A DNA stretch of 64,000 nt from Bacteroidota bacterium (GTDB lineage Bacteria; Bacteroidota; Bacteroidia; Chitinophagales; Chitinophagaceae): positions 1 through 64,000 of the forward strand of contig JAFDXI010000120.1 in the NCBI GenBank assembly GCA_018268035.1, written 5' to 3'. The notes below the pieces were generated by a model. That model saw only the letters and a program-made list of their open reading frames with translations. It was not told the origin of the DNA and ran no database searches. The first letter of the stretch is position 1. Each line of letters opens with the position of its first letter. Both the position numbers and the translations under genes were made by a program. Below are positions 54,771 through 63,346 of this stretch, one piece after another.

Positions 54771-54799
54771 CTGAAACCTTTACTGGTATTAAGTTTCAG
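54771..54799. repeat. Dispersed intergenic dyad, copy 2
   Basis: CTGAAAC at 54771-54777 and its exact complement GTTTCAG at 54793-54799 flank an inner TAC-tg-GTA dyad. The left 20 bp match the element at 40934. It lies between divergent queA and mraZ, so an operator role is an alternative to a dispersed repeat. Confidence 0.45.
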
Positions 54800-54846
54800 C
54801 CATGTTTATTCATGTGGATAAATAGAAATACAGACTTTTTCTTAAA

Positions 54847-54874
54847 AAAGTGGGAAAAAGTGTTATTTTGTGTC
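54847..54874 (+). promoter_or_regulatory. MraZ-type operator: three 10-bp-phased GTG boxes
   Basis: AAAGTGGG, AAAGTGTT and TTTGTGTC place GTG at 54850, 54860 and 54870, spaced exactly 10 bp. This lies 35 bp upstream of the mraZ ATG. MraZ is known to autorepress by binding 10-bp-phased TGGGN repeats in E. coli and AAAGTG[T/G] repeats in mycoplasmas; these boxes fit both patterns. The TTATTTTG at 54863-54870, a near match to the -7 box, lies inside the repeats, so bound MraZ would cover the promoter. Confidence 0.65.
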
Positions 54875-54908
54875 AATATTTTATACATTCGTTGTCATAA
54901 TTGAATAA

Positions 54909-55361
54909 ATGGCTGGTTTTCTTGGTGAATATGAAGCAACAATAGATGCGAAGGGGCGGTTTCTCCTTCCTGGCAGTCTGAAAAAACAGATGCCAGATGG
55001 GACGAGCACCATCGTCATCAGCCGTGGTTTTGAAAAATGTTTGTTGCTATATCCACTGAAAAGTTGGGAAGCCATTGAAGAAAAAATTAAAAAGTTAAAC
55101 GAATTCAACCCAAAGGTAAGCCAGTTCAGGACATTGTTTGTAGGTGGCGCCAGTTATGTTGATTTGGATAGTGCAGGCCGCATTTTATTACCTGCATCGT
55201 TGAGGGAATACGCAGGACTGGGCAAAGATATTTTGCTGGCTTCCGATATAGATAAGGTAAAAATATGGGATGCAGGTAAGTACAAAAAGCTCTTTGAGGA
55301 ATTTTCATCTGATGCCTTCGCAAATCTTGCAGCAGAAGTGACATCTGGATTAAACTTTTAA
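54909..55361 (+). CDS. mraZ: Transcriptional regulator MraZ
   Basis: The 150-residue protein consists of two SpoVT/AbrB-like swapped-hairpin domains, with signatures DAKGRFLLPGSLKKQM (about 14-29) and DSAGRILLPASLREYAGLG (about 88-106). MraZ forms a ring that binds repeated DNA boxes and represses the dcw cluster, whose first gene it encodes. Here it precedes rsmH by 9 bp, and candidate boxes lie just upstream of its start codon. Confidence 0.96.
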   Translation: MAGFLGEYEATIDAKGRFLLPGSLKKQMPDGTSTIVISRGFEKCLLLYPLKSWEAIEEKIKKLNEFNPKVSQFRTLFVGGASYVDLDSAGRILLPASLREYAGLGKDILLASDIDKVKIWDAGKYKKLFEEFSSDAFANLAAEVTSGLNF

Positions 55362-55370
55362 AACAGTTAT

Positions 55371-56279
55371 ATGAAAGGGTCGTCTTATCATGTTCCTGTT
55401 TTATTTAAGGAAGCTATTGATGCGCTGGATATTAAACCCGGTGGTATTTATGTGGATTGCACTTTTGGCGGTGGTGGTCATGCAAGGGGTATTCTTGAAA
55501 AATTAAATGCCGGTGGCAGATTGATTGCTTTTGACCAGGATGCTGACGCAAAACAAAATATTCCTGATGATGACCGGTTAATTTTTGTGCCACACAACTT
55601 TCGCCATTTACAACGCTTTTTAAGATTACATCATTTTGAAAAAGTAAATGGAGTGTTGGCAGATCTTGGTGTAAGCAGTTTCCAGTTTGATGAAGCAACA
55701 CGTGGTTTTTCCATCCGTTTCAATGGTCCATTGGATATGCGAATGGATAAACGTGGCGAAAAAACTGCGTTGGAAATTTTACTTCAGTACAGCGCTCCGC
55801 AGTTGCATAAAATGTTTGAGCAATATGGTGAAGTGACAAATTCAAAAACACTGGCAAATCATATTGTTGAACAGAGAGGAAAGATTGTTTTAAAAGACAT
55901 CGAATCATTCAGAACATTGTTGCATCCCGTGATAAAAGGTAACCCCAACAAATATTTAGCGCAAGTGTTTCAGGCATTGAGGATAGAAGTAAATGATGAG
56001 ATGGGAGCATTAAAAGATATGTTGCTTCAATTGCCTTCAGTATTGTTACCAAAAGCAAGGGTAGCCATCATTACGTTTCATTCGATTGAAGACCGCATCG
56101 TAAAAAAATTTTTTAAACAGGCCGGCATTACTGAAGACGATAATAATCCCTTTAGCACAACACAACGAAATCCCGAATTCAATATCCTGTTCAAAAAACC
56201 AATTATCCCTGCAGCAGCAGAACTTGAACTCAATCCGAGGGCACGTAGTGCAAAACTGAGGGTTGCTGAAAAAGTATAA
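55371..56279 (+). CDS. rsmH: 16S rRNA (cytosine1402-N4)-methyltransferase
   Basis: The 302-residue SAM-dependent enzyme N4-methylates C1402 of 16S rRNA in the ribosomal P site. The nucleotide-binding loop YVDCTFGGGGHARGIL lies near 26-41 and AFDQDADAK near 52. The catalytic-loop region GVLADLGVSSFQFDEATRGFS is near 95-115, with FQALRIEVNDEMGALK and ITFHSIEDRIVKKFF further on. The order mraZ-rsmH is the usual start of a dcw operon. Interestingly, the other C1402 methylase family (RsmI) is also in this window, at 33707. Confidence 0.97.
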   Translation: MKGSSYHVPVLFKEAIDALDIKPGGIYVDCTFGGGGHARGILEKLNAGGRLIAFDQDADAKQNIPDDDRLIFVPHNFRHLQRFLRLHHFEKVNGVLADLGVSSFQFDEATRGFSIRFNGPLDMRMDKRGEKTALEILLQYSAPQLHKMFEQYGEVTNSKTLANHIVEQRGKIVLKDIESFRTLLHPVIKGNPNKYLAQVFQALRIEVNDEMGALKDMLLQLPSVLLPKARVAIITFHSIEDRIVKKFFKQAGITEDDNNPFSTTQRNPEFNILFKKPIIPAAAELELNPRARSAKLRVAEKV

Positions 56280-56280
56280 A

Positions 56281-56507
56281 AGCAGATGATTGATAGCCAG
56301 ATTGCACAAGGTGTTGTGTATTAAAAGCACCAGCCTGTTACAAGACAGGTTGTTGTTCTGCACAAATGGTCATTAATCAGAAATAAGGTGTAAGCGCTAT
56401 AATGAATTGAAAAGTTCTTTAAAAATAATTCCGGCAATAATTAATATAAGAAGGAAATAATTTTTTGGACACCCCTTCGCAAATGCCATAGGGGAAATAA
56501 AGATTAA
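56281..56507. other. Spacer inside the dcw cluster, about 230 bp
   Basis: No gene is seen. A short hairpin, CCTGT-tacaag-ACAGG, lies near 56335-56351, and CCCCTT...AGGGG precedes ftsL by about 20 bp. A promoter or processing site within the cluster is possible, but nothing decides it. Confidence 0.3.
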
Positions 56508-56819
56508 ATGGAGAAAATTAAATCATCAATAAAATATACCTGGATACTAAAGCACTTTGGCTTTTTAGTGTTCCTGTCTGTGCTTGCTGTTATTTATATC
56601 GCTAATGGCCATTGGGCTGATAATACCATTCGCGATATCAATATAAATGCTAAAAAAGTGAAAGACATGGAATATGAATATAAGAACCTGAAGAGCCTAG
56701 AAATGTATCGCAGCAGGGAATCGCAGGTAACACAGGCTGCTGCTGCTCTGGGTTTGAAAACAGCAACAGAACCGCCGGTAAAATTGGAAGTGCCTGAATC
56801 AACAACATCAAGAAACTGA
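56508..56819 (+). CDS. ftsL: FtsL-like cell division protein
   Basis: The 103-residue bitopic protein has a short cytoplasmic start, a single membrane helix (about 15-32, HFGFLVFLSVLAVIYIANGHW) and an extracytoplasmic helical, leucine-zipper-like stretch (VKDMEYEYKNLKSLEMYRSRESQVTQAAAAL split by charged residues). Size, topology and position between rsmH and ftsI identify it; sequence similarity among FtsL proteins is low. It scaffolds FtsB/FtsQ and activates FtsWI in the divisome. Confidence 0.85.
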   Translation: MEKIKSSIKYTWILKHFGFLVFLSVLAVIYIANGHWADNTIRDININAKKVKDMEYEYKNLKSLEMYRSRESQVTQAAAALGLKTATEPPVKLEVPESTTSRN

Positions 56820-56886
56820 AAAACCAAACATAGATTAAAATTTGACACTTAAAGTTGTTAACTGAAAAAAGAACACATAACAATAG

Positions 56887-59001
56887 ATGGAGATTAAAAA
56901 AGACATATTATGGCGCGTTTATCTCTGCTTTATTGCAATTGCCATTATATGTGCTTGTGTAATTGGGAAAGCATTTTATATTCAACAATTGCAGGGTGCG
57001 TACTGGCGTAATACAAGCGACAGTATGCACACCCGCATTGAAGAAGTAGATGCTGAACGTGGTACCATTTATAGCGAAGACGGACAGATGCTCAGCACGA
57101 GCATCCCTCAATTCGATGTATATATTGATTTTAAAGCTGACGGCCTCATTCAAAACAATGGTAAAGTTTTTAAAGAAAATGTGGACTCATTGAGTATATG
57201 CCTTGCTAACCTTTTCAAAGACAAATCGGCAAAAGAATATGAATCGCTTTTGAGAAAAGGCTATGCATCCAAAAACAGGTATTTCTCTTTGAAGAAAAAA
57301 GTAAGCTTTGATCAATACCAGCAATTAAAAAACTTCCCATTGGTGCGTTTGGGAAAGAACAAAAGTGGTTTTATTGCTGATATACAAAATATCAGGCTGA
57401 ACCCTTATCAGTTACTCGCCTTCCGCACTATTGGTCTTGAAAGACAAAATGCACAAAAAGTCGGCCTTGAACAAACTTATGATTCAGTACTCAGGGGCAC
57501 TACAGGTAAACGTTTAGTAAGGTATATCTCAGGCGGAGTGGCAGTGCCGGTAAATGAAGACTATGATATTGAACCTAAAAACGGTAAAGATATAGTTACA
57601 ACTCTGGACAGCCGGATCCAGGAAATAACTGAGAATGCTTTAATGAAAATGATGGTGCAGAATGAAGCAGAACATGGTTGCGCCATTGTGATGGAAGTAA
57701 AGACAGGAAAGATAAAAGCCATTGCTAATCTTGGCCGGCAGAAAGATGGTTCTTATTGGGAAGATTTTAATTATGCGATGACACCTACTGAGCCCGGCTC
57801 GACATTCAAGGTGGCAACTATGCTTTCTATTTTAGAAGATAAAAAATACAACCTGAACAGCATTATCAATCTTGAAGGTGGTAAATGGGATATCAATGGC
57901 CGGACCGTCTATGATGCAGAAGAACATGTTCAATCTATTGTAACTGTTAAACGTGCATTTGAATTAAGTTCAAATGTTGGTATGGCAAAACTTGTTTACT
58001 CCAGTTATGCTTCCAACCCCATGCAGTTTATTAACCACCTGAAAACATTGCACCTTGATTCTGCTACTGGAATAGATTTATATGGCGAAAGGCCCCCATT
58101 CATTGATCATCCCGGTAGTAAATACTGGAGTGCTACTACTTTGCCCTGGATGGCTTTTGGATATAATGTATTAGTAACGCCTTTGCATATATGTATGCTG
58201 TATAATGCTGTTGCTAACAATGGTGAGATGATGCGGCCTTATTTATTAAACGCAGTAAAACAGGAAGGCAATATCGTGAGGCAAACACAACCTTTTCAGA
58301 TTGAAAAAATTTGCGACAGTACAACACTACAACAAATCAGGGAATGTCTTGAAGGTGTTTGCTCTGAGCCTGGCTCCACTGCGTACAAATTATTCAAAGG
58401 TGAATCTTATTCTGTTGCAGGTAAGACAGGAACTGCTTTAGTTGCTAATGGAAAAAGAGGATATGCGGACCACATTTATCAATCGTCTTTTGCTGGATAT
58501 TTTCCTGCTGATAACCCACAATACACTTGTGTGGTAGTGATAAAAAATAAACCACATGCAGCTTCATTTTATGGTGCATCTGTTGCAGGCCCTGTGTTTA
58601 AAGAAATTGCAGATCGTTTAATTACACTGAACTCACCTTTGCCTGATACTACCCGTTATCTGACGCTTCAGGCAAATAACAACGAAAAATATAATTACGC
58701 AGGTTATCAAACTGATATTAAAACTGTGCTTGCTGCCATGCATGTTGAATATCAAGATTCGGCAAAAACAAACTGGGCAAGAATGAGTAACCGGCAATCA
58801 CAGGCAATACTTTCTGATATACCTGTTAGTAAAAAGACAATGCCCTCTTTAAGTGGCCTTGGTTTGAAAGATGCTTTATACATCTGTGAAAATGAAGGTT
58901 TGGTGGTGCAGGTGGAAGGGGTTGGGAAAGTGGCTAACCAGTCTATTGCTGTGGGAACAGCTATCGCAAAAGGTCAACAAATAAAACTTGAATTGAATTA
59001 A
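56887..59001 (+). CDS. ftsI: Penicillin-binding protein 3 (FtsI), peptidoglycan transpeptidase
   Basis: The 704-residue division-specific transpeptidase has one N-terminal membrane helix (about 9-30). A pedestal domain (about 50-230) precedes the transpeptidase with the three active-site motifs intact: Ser305 in STFK, Ser361 in SSN, and Lys513 in KTGT. A C-terminal PASTA domain follows (about 640-704, MPSLSGLGLKDALYICENEG). It cross-links septal peptidoglycan and is a beta-lactam target. The stop codon directly abuts the murE start codon. Confidence 0.97.
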   Translation: MEIKKDILWRVYLCFIAIAIICACVIGKAFYIQQLQGAYWRNTSDSMHTRIEEVDAERGTIYSEDGQMLSTSIPQFDVYIDFKADGLIQNNGKVFKENVDSLSICLANLFKDKSAKEYESLLRKGYASKNRYFSLKKKVSFDQYQQLKNFPLVRLGKNKSGFIADIQNIRLNPYQLLAFRTIGLERQNAQKVGLEQTYDSVLRGTTGKRLVRYISGGVAVPVNEDYDIEPKNGKDIVTTLDSRIQEITENALMKMMVQNEAEHGCAIVMEVKTGKIKAIANLGRQKDGSYWEDFNYAMTPTEPGSTFKVATMLSILEDKKYNLNSIINLEGGKWDINGRTVYDAEEHVQSIVTVKRAFELSSNVGMAKLVYSSYASNPMQFINHLKTLHLDSATGIDLYGERPPFIDHPGSKYWSATTLPWMAFGYNVLVTPLHICMLYNAVANNGEMMRPYLLNAVKQEGNIVRQTQPFQIEKICDSTTLQQIRECLEGVCSEPGSTAYKLFKGESYSVAGKTGTALVANGKRGYADHIYQSSFAGYFPADNPQYTCVVVIKNKPHAASFYGASVAGPVFKEIADRLITLNSPLPDTTRYLTLQANNNEKYNYAGYQTDIKTVLAAMHVEYQDSAKTNWARMSNRQSQAILSDIPVSKKTMPSLSGLGLKDALYICENEGLVVQVEGVGKVANQSIAVGTAIAKGQQIKLELN

Positions 59002-60462
59002 GTGAAAAAACTCGAAGATATATTATATAAGGTACGCATCATCTCCATCATTGGTGACAGGGATTTGTATGTGAACGCTGTTACTATTGATTCGAGAAAT
59101 GTGGGCGCAGGTGCGATGTTCATAGCTGTGAAAGGTGAAAAAGTTGATGGGCACCAATTTATTTCAAAAGCAATTCAGTCGGGTGCTGCAATGATTGTGT
59201 GTGAAGACTTGCCTGCGAATACTGCTCATGCAACATTTATCCAGGTCAAAAATTCCCATGAAGCAACAGCGCATATCGCACATAATTTCTATGATGAGCC
59301 ATCTAAGAAATTAAAATTAGTTGGCGTAACGGGGACGAATGGAAAAACAACAATTGCAACCCTGTTGTTCAAATTATTTTCAAAATTGGGTTATACATGC
59401 GGGCTGGTGAGTACAGTGCAAAACCAGATTGGAAAAGATATACTCCCATCCACTCATACAACGCCTGATGCTATCAGTTTGAATGCTATGTTGAAACAAA
59501 TGGTGGATGCAGGTTGCACACATACTTTCATGGAATGCAGCAGCCATGCAATACACCAACACCGAATAACCGGGCTTGATTTTGCAGGCGGCATTTTCAG
59601 CAACATTACTCATGACCATCTCGATTATCATAAAACTTTTGAGGAATATATCCGTGTAAAAAAATCATTCTTTGATAATCTTGGTAGCAGTGCATTTGCT
59701 GTTTCCAATCTTGATGAAAAACATGGGACGGTGATGTTGCAAAATACACCTGCGAAAAAATTTTTTTACAGTTTGAAAAAAATTGCTGATTTCAAAGGAA
59801 AGATTTTAGAGAATGTACTTACCGGTTTAGTGATGCTGGTGAATGAAAAAGAAGTGCATTTCAGGTTGATTGGTGAGTTCAATGCTTACAACCTTTTGGC
59901 TGTGTATGGCGCTGCAGTTTGCCTGGGTGAACAAAGCGACAATATTTTACTGGTATTAAGTGGGCTGACAGGAGCAGAAGGCAGGTTCGATTATTTCATC
60001 AGTAAAGAAAAAATCATTGGCATTGTGGACTATGCCCATACGCCTGATGCGTTAGTGAATGTTTTGTCCACCATAAAAAAACTGCGCAGTGGTGATGAGC
60101 AAGTAATCACTGTGGTAGGTTGTGGTGGCGACCGTGATAAAACCAAGCGCCCCGAGATGGCTGAGATAGCAGCAGTGTTGAGCGACCGCGTCATCTTGAC
60201 CAGTGATAACCCACGTAGTGAAGAACCGGTTGCAATATTAAAAGATATGGAAGCAGGATTGAATAGTGCAGGCAGGCGGAAATCAATTTCAATTGTTGAT
60301 AGAAAAGAAGCGATTAAAACAGCAGTAAACTTTGCCAATAAAGAAGATATTATTCTGATAGCAGGAAAAGGACATGAAAAATATCAAATCATTGGTAATA
60401 CAAAAATGCATTTTGATGATAAAGAAGTATTGAAAGAAATGTTTGAATTATTAAATAAATAA
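59002..60462 (+). CDS. murE: UDP-N-acetylmuramoyl-tripeptide synthetase (MurE)
   Basis: It starts with GTG at 59002, immediately after the ftsI stop. The 486-residue cytoplasmic ligase adds the third residue to the peptidoglycan stem. The ATP loop GVTGTNGKTT is at 108-117, and the substrate part TTPDAISLNAMLKQMVDAG is near 150. The specificity motif DNPR near 402-405 is the one typical of meso-diaminopimelate ligases, so the stem likely contains m-DAP. GKGHEKYQIIG near the C-terminus is also family-standard. No murF follows it here. Confidence 0.96.
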   Translation: MKKLEDILYKVRIISIIGDRDLYVNAVTIDSRNVGAGAMFIAVKGEKVDGHQFISKAIQSGAAMIVCEDLPANTAHATFIQVKNSHEATAHIAHNFYDEPSKKLKLVGVTGTNGKTTIATLLFKLFSKLGYTCGLVSTVQNQIGKDILPSTHTTPDAISLNAMLKQMVDAGCTHTFMECSSHAIHQHRITGLDFAGGIFSNITHDHLDYHKTFEEYIRVKKSFFDNLGSSAFAVSNLDEKHGTVMLQNTPAKKFFYSLKKIADFKGKILENVLTGLVMLVNEKEVHFRLIGEFNAYNLLAVYGAAVCLGEQSDNILLVLSGLTGAEGRFDYFISKEKIIGIVDYAHTPDALVNVLSTIKKLRSGDEQVITVVGCGGDRDKTKRPEMAEIAAVLSDRVILTSDNPRSEEPVAILKDMEAGLNSAGRRKSISIVDRKEAIKTAVNFANKEDIILIAGKGHEKYQIIGNTKMHFDDKEVLKEMFELLNK

Positions 60463-60497
60463 AGCTAATAGCTAAAGGCTAAAAGCCAACAGTTAAG
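60463..60497. repeat. Degenerate heptanucleotide repeats before mraY
   Basis: Five in-phase 7-bp units follow one another: AGCTAAT, AGCTAAA, GGCTAAA, AGCCAAC, AGTTAAG. They fill most of the 42-bp spacer and end 7 bp before the mraY start codon. The unit differs from the AATTCGT family at 38889 but has the same length and the same position directly upstream of a start codon. Confidence 0.75.
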
Positions 60498-60504
60498 AAA
60501 TTAT

Positions 60505-61827
60505 ATGCTATACTACTTCTTCAAATGGTTAAATGAACATTACGATATCAGCGGTGCACGCCTGTTTGAGTATAATTCTTTCAGGGCGGCAATGGCTGTG
60601 TTGTTTGCATTAATCATTGCCACTGTTTATGGAAGAAGGGTAATTAACCTGTTACGCAAAAACCAGATTGGTGAATCGGTGCGTGACCTGGGCCTGCAGG
60701 GTGAACAGCAAAAGAAAGGCACACCAACTATGGGTGGTATCATCATCTTACTTGCAATTGTTGTTCCTACTTTATTGTTTGCTGATTTGAATAAAACATA
60801 TATCAGGTTGATGTTGCTCTGCACTGTTTGGTTAGGTGTGATTGGTTTTTTAGATGATTATTTAAAACTGAAAGCAAGAAAGAAAGCAAAGCAATTAGGA
60901 GAAGCATATAAAAAGAAAGACAGTGATGGGCTGGCGGGTGTTTCAAAAATTATTGGACAGGTGGGTTTAGGCATCATCATTGGTGCGACATTATACTTTA
61001 GTAATAACGTTGTGGTTGAACGTGAGTTGATAGGTAAACAAACTGCTGCTGATTCAAGCTTCCTGATGCAGGGCGAAAAAAGAGCGAAAGATTCAAATAT
61101 TATAGTCAGGAATATTAATGGTGTGAACAGGCGATTTGCTGAAGTAAAAACACCTATCACCACTATTCCTTTTGTAAAAACACATGAGTTCAACTATAGC
61201 AGGCTGATAAGCTGGATAGGCCCCAATGCTCAAAATTATACCTGGATTATTTATATCATCATCGTAACATTTATTATTACTGCAGTTTCAAACGGCGCCA
61301 ATATTACTGATGGGCTTGATGGTTTGGCAGGAGGTGTGAGCGCAATCATTGGCGCTGGTTTAGGCATCTTCATTTTTGTGAGTGGCAACTATGTGCTGGC
61401 TGATTATCTCAACATCATGTACATCCCCAACCTCAGTGAGCTGATGATTTTTGTCGGCGCTTTTGTTGGCGCATGTATCGGTTTTCTTTGGTACAACACT
61501 TATCCTGCACAGGTTTTCATGGGCGATACGGGCAGCCTTGCATTGGGTGGCATCATTGCATCTCTTGCCATCATCGTGCGCAAAGAATTGCTGATACCGA
61601 TTTTCTGTGGCGTATTCCTGATTGAAAATTTAAGCGTGGTGATACAGGTAACATATTTCAAATACACTAAGAGAAAATATGGTGAAGGCAGGAGGATTTT
61701 TTTGATGAGCCCGTTGCATCATCATTATCAGAAGAAAGGTTTTCATGAAAATAAAATAGCAGTAAGGTTTTGGATTATCACGATTTTATTGGTGGTGGCA
61801 TCCATCATCACGTTGAAGATAAGATGA
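60505..61827 (+). CDS. mraY: Phospho-N-acetylmuramoyl-pentapeptide transferase
   Basis: The 440-residue polytopic membrane enzyme transfers the phospho-MurNAc-pentapeptide onto undecaprenyl phosphate, making lipid I. Conserved sites are GTPTMGG at 72-78, the Mg-binding aspartates Asp117-Asp118 in [19 protein letters not shown] near 265-276, [10 protein letters not shown] near 345, and the histidine loop [13 protein letters not shown] near 405. E. coli MraY has 360 residues; much of the extra length is a polar insertion at about 171-225, predicted to lie outside the membrane, characteristic of Bacteroidota. Confidence 0.96.
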   Translation: MLYYFFKWLNEHYDISGARLFEYNSFRAAMAVLFALIIATVYGRRVINLLRKNQIGESVRDLGLQGEQQKKGTPTMGGIIILLAIVVPTLLFADLNKTYIRLMLLCTVWLGVIGFLDDYLKLKARKKAKQLGEAYKKKDSDGLAGVSKIIGQVGLGIIIGATLYFSNNVVVERELIGKQTAADSSFLMQGEKRAKDSNIIVRNINGVNRRFAEVKTPITTIPFVKTHEFNYSRLISWIGPNAQNYTWIIYIIIVTFIITAVSNGANITDGLDGLAGGVSAIIGAGLGIFIFVSGNYVLADYLNIMYIPNLSELMIFVGAFVGACIGFLWYNTYPAQVFMGDTGSLALGGIIASLAIIVRKELLIPIFCGVFLIENLSVVIQVTYFKYTKRKYGEGRRIFLMSPLHHHYQKKGFHENKIAVRFWIITILLVVASIITLKIR

Positions 61828-61966
61828 GTGGTAAAACGGGAATTAAAATTTTTGGAAGGAAATGTTGATGATAAAATGTATTGCTGAATAATGAGATGCT
61901 GTACAAGTGAGTGACACAACGAAGATGACACAAGTACAGGCGCTGATAACAAAATAAAAAAACATA
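61828..61966. repeat. Repeat-rich spacer before murD
   Basis: This spacer has a direct repeat TGACACAA twice (61912-61919, 61926-61933), nested in an inverted repeat CTGTACAAGTG (61899-61909) / CACAAGTACAG (61929-61939) that pairs at 9 of 11 positions. It is the longest gap in the second half of the dcw cluster. The pattern looks like a dispersed intergenic element, but only one copy is seen here. Confidence 0.5.
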
Positions 61967-63307
61967 ATGGCACATAAACTCATAATACTTGGTGGTGGCG
62001 AAAGCGGTGTTGGCGCTGCTTTGTTGGGCAGGCAACAAGGTTATGATGTGTTTTTAAGTGATGCAGGAACAATCAAAGAAAAATATAAAAAAGAACTAAG
62101 CGATAACCATATTGAATTTGAAGAAGGCGGGCATAATGAAGAAAAAATTTTCAGCGCTGATGAAATTGTGAAGAGCCCTGGCATACCTGAAAAAAATAAA
62201 ATGATAAAAGCCATCCGTGCAAAAAATATTCCTGTAATCAGTGAGATAGAACTGGCATATCGTTTTAAAGGCGACAGTAAAATTATTGGTATTACCGGCA
62301 GCAATGGAAAAACTACAACCACATCATTGATATATCACATCTGCGTAAAAGCAGGATTGGATTGTGCATTGGTTGGCAATATCGGTTATTCATTTGCCAA
62401 ACAGGTAGCTGAAAACCCGAAGCCATTGTATGTGGCGGAGATAAGTTCTTTCCAGTTGGATGACATCAAAGATTTCCGTGCTGATGTTGCTTTATTATTA
62501 AACATCACTGAAGACCATTTAGACAGGTATGAATACAAATTCGAAAACTACATAAACAGTAAATTCAAGATAATACAAAACGCAACCGCAAATGATTACT
62601 TCATCTACAATGCAGATGATGATGTAATCACAAAAAAACTTCAAACAACAACATTACTTACCAACACACTACCATTTTCCATGAAATACGAACCAAACGA
62701 CGGAAGCTACATCAACGGCAAAAATATGATGCTGCGCGTACAGGATGAACGCGTAAGCTGGAGCATTTACGATTTTGCACTGAAAGGTAAACACAATCAA
62801 TACAACACGATGGCTGCCTGTATAGCTGCCGCGACAATCGGCATCAGAAAAGAAAAAATACGCGAAGCAATTGCAGACTTCAAAAGTCTTGAACACCGAA
62901 TGGAATATGTGGCCACAATCCGTGGTGTTGAGTTCATCAATGACAGTAAAGCCACCAATGTGAACAGTACCTGGTTTGCACTCGAAAGTATGGAATGCCC
63001 GGTGGTATTGATTTTGGGCGGGCTTGATAAAGGCAATGATTATTCGTTGATTGAAGGCCTGGTGCGTGATAAAGTAAAAGCTATTGTGTGCCTTGGTGTT
63101 GAAAATGAAAAAATCCACGCTGCATTTGATACAGTGGTACCCCAGGTTGTGGACACTTTGAGCGCTGATGAAGCTGTGAAAGTTTCTTATAGTTTGGCAA
63201 CAAAAGGTGATGTTGTTTTATTAAGCCCTGCATGCGCCAGTTTTGATTTGTTTAAAAATTATGAAGACAGGGGCACAAAATTCAAGGAGGCAGTAAAAAA
63301 TTTATAA
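61967..63307 (+). CDS. murD: UDP-N-acetylmuramoylalanine--D-glutamate ligase
   Basis: The 446-residue cytoplasmic ligase adds D-Glu to UDP-MurNAc-L-Ala. An N-terminal Rossmann-like domain (LIILGGGESGVGAALLG, 5-21) binds the UDP substrate. The ATP loop GITGSNGKTT is at 108-117, and NITEDHLDRYE near 185 and FINDSKATNVNSTWFALES near 325 bind metal and substrate. LLSPACASFDLFKNYEDRGTKF closes the protein. All motifs are intact and length is standard. Confidence 0.97.
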   Translation: MAHKLIILGGGESGVGAALLGRQQGYDVFLSDAGTIKEKYKKELSDNHIEFEEGGHNEEKIFSADEIVKSPGIPEKNKMIKAIRAKNIPVISEIELAYRFKGDSKIIGITGSNGKTTTTSLIYHICVKAGLDCALVGNIGYSFAKQVAENPKPLYVAEISSFQLDDIKDFRADVALLLNITEDHLDRYEYKFENYINSKFKIIQNATANDYFIYNADDDVITKKLQTTTLLTNTLPFSMKYEPNDGSYINGKNMMLRVQDERVSWSIYDFALKGKHNQYNTMAACIAAATIGIRKEKIREAIADFKSLEHRMEYVATIRGVEFINDSKATNVNSTWFALESMECPVVLILGGLDKGNDYSLIEGLVRDKVKAIVCLGVENEKIHAAFDTVVPQVVDTLSADEAVKVSYSLATKGDVVLLSPACASFDLFKNYEDRGTKFKEAVKNL

Positions 63308-63346
63308 TCACTGATTCTTTATAAAAAAGATGTAGTAATAAAACAG

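Noticed and set aside
62669-63118. 149-codon minus-strand frame antisense to murD
   Set aside because: Lies wholly inside murD with unusual aromatic-rich composition; a shadow frame.
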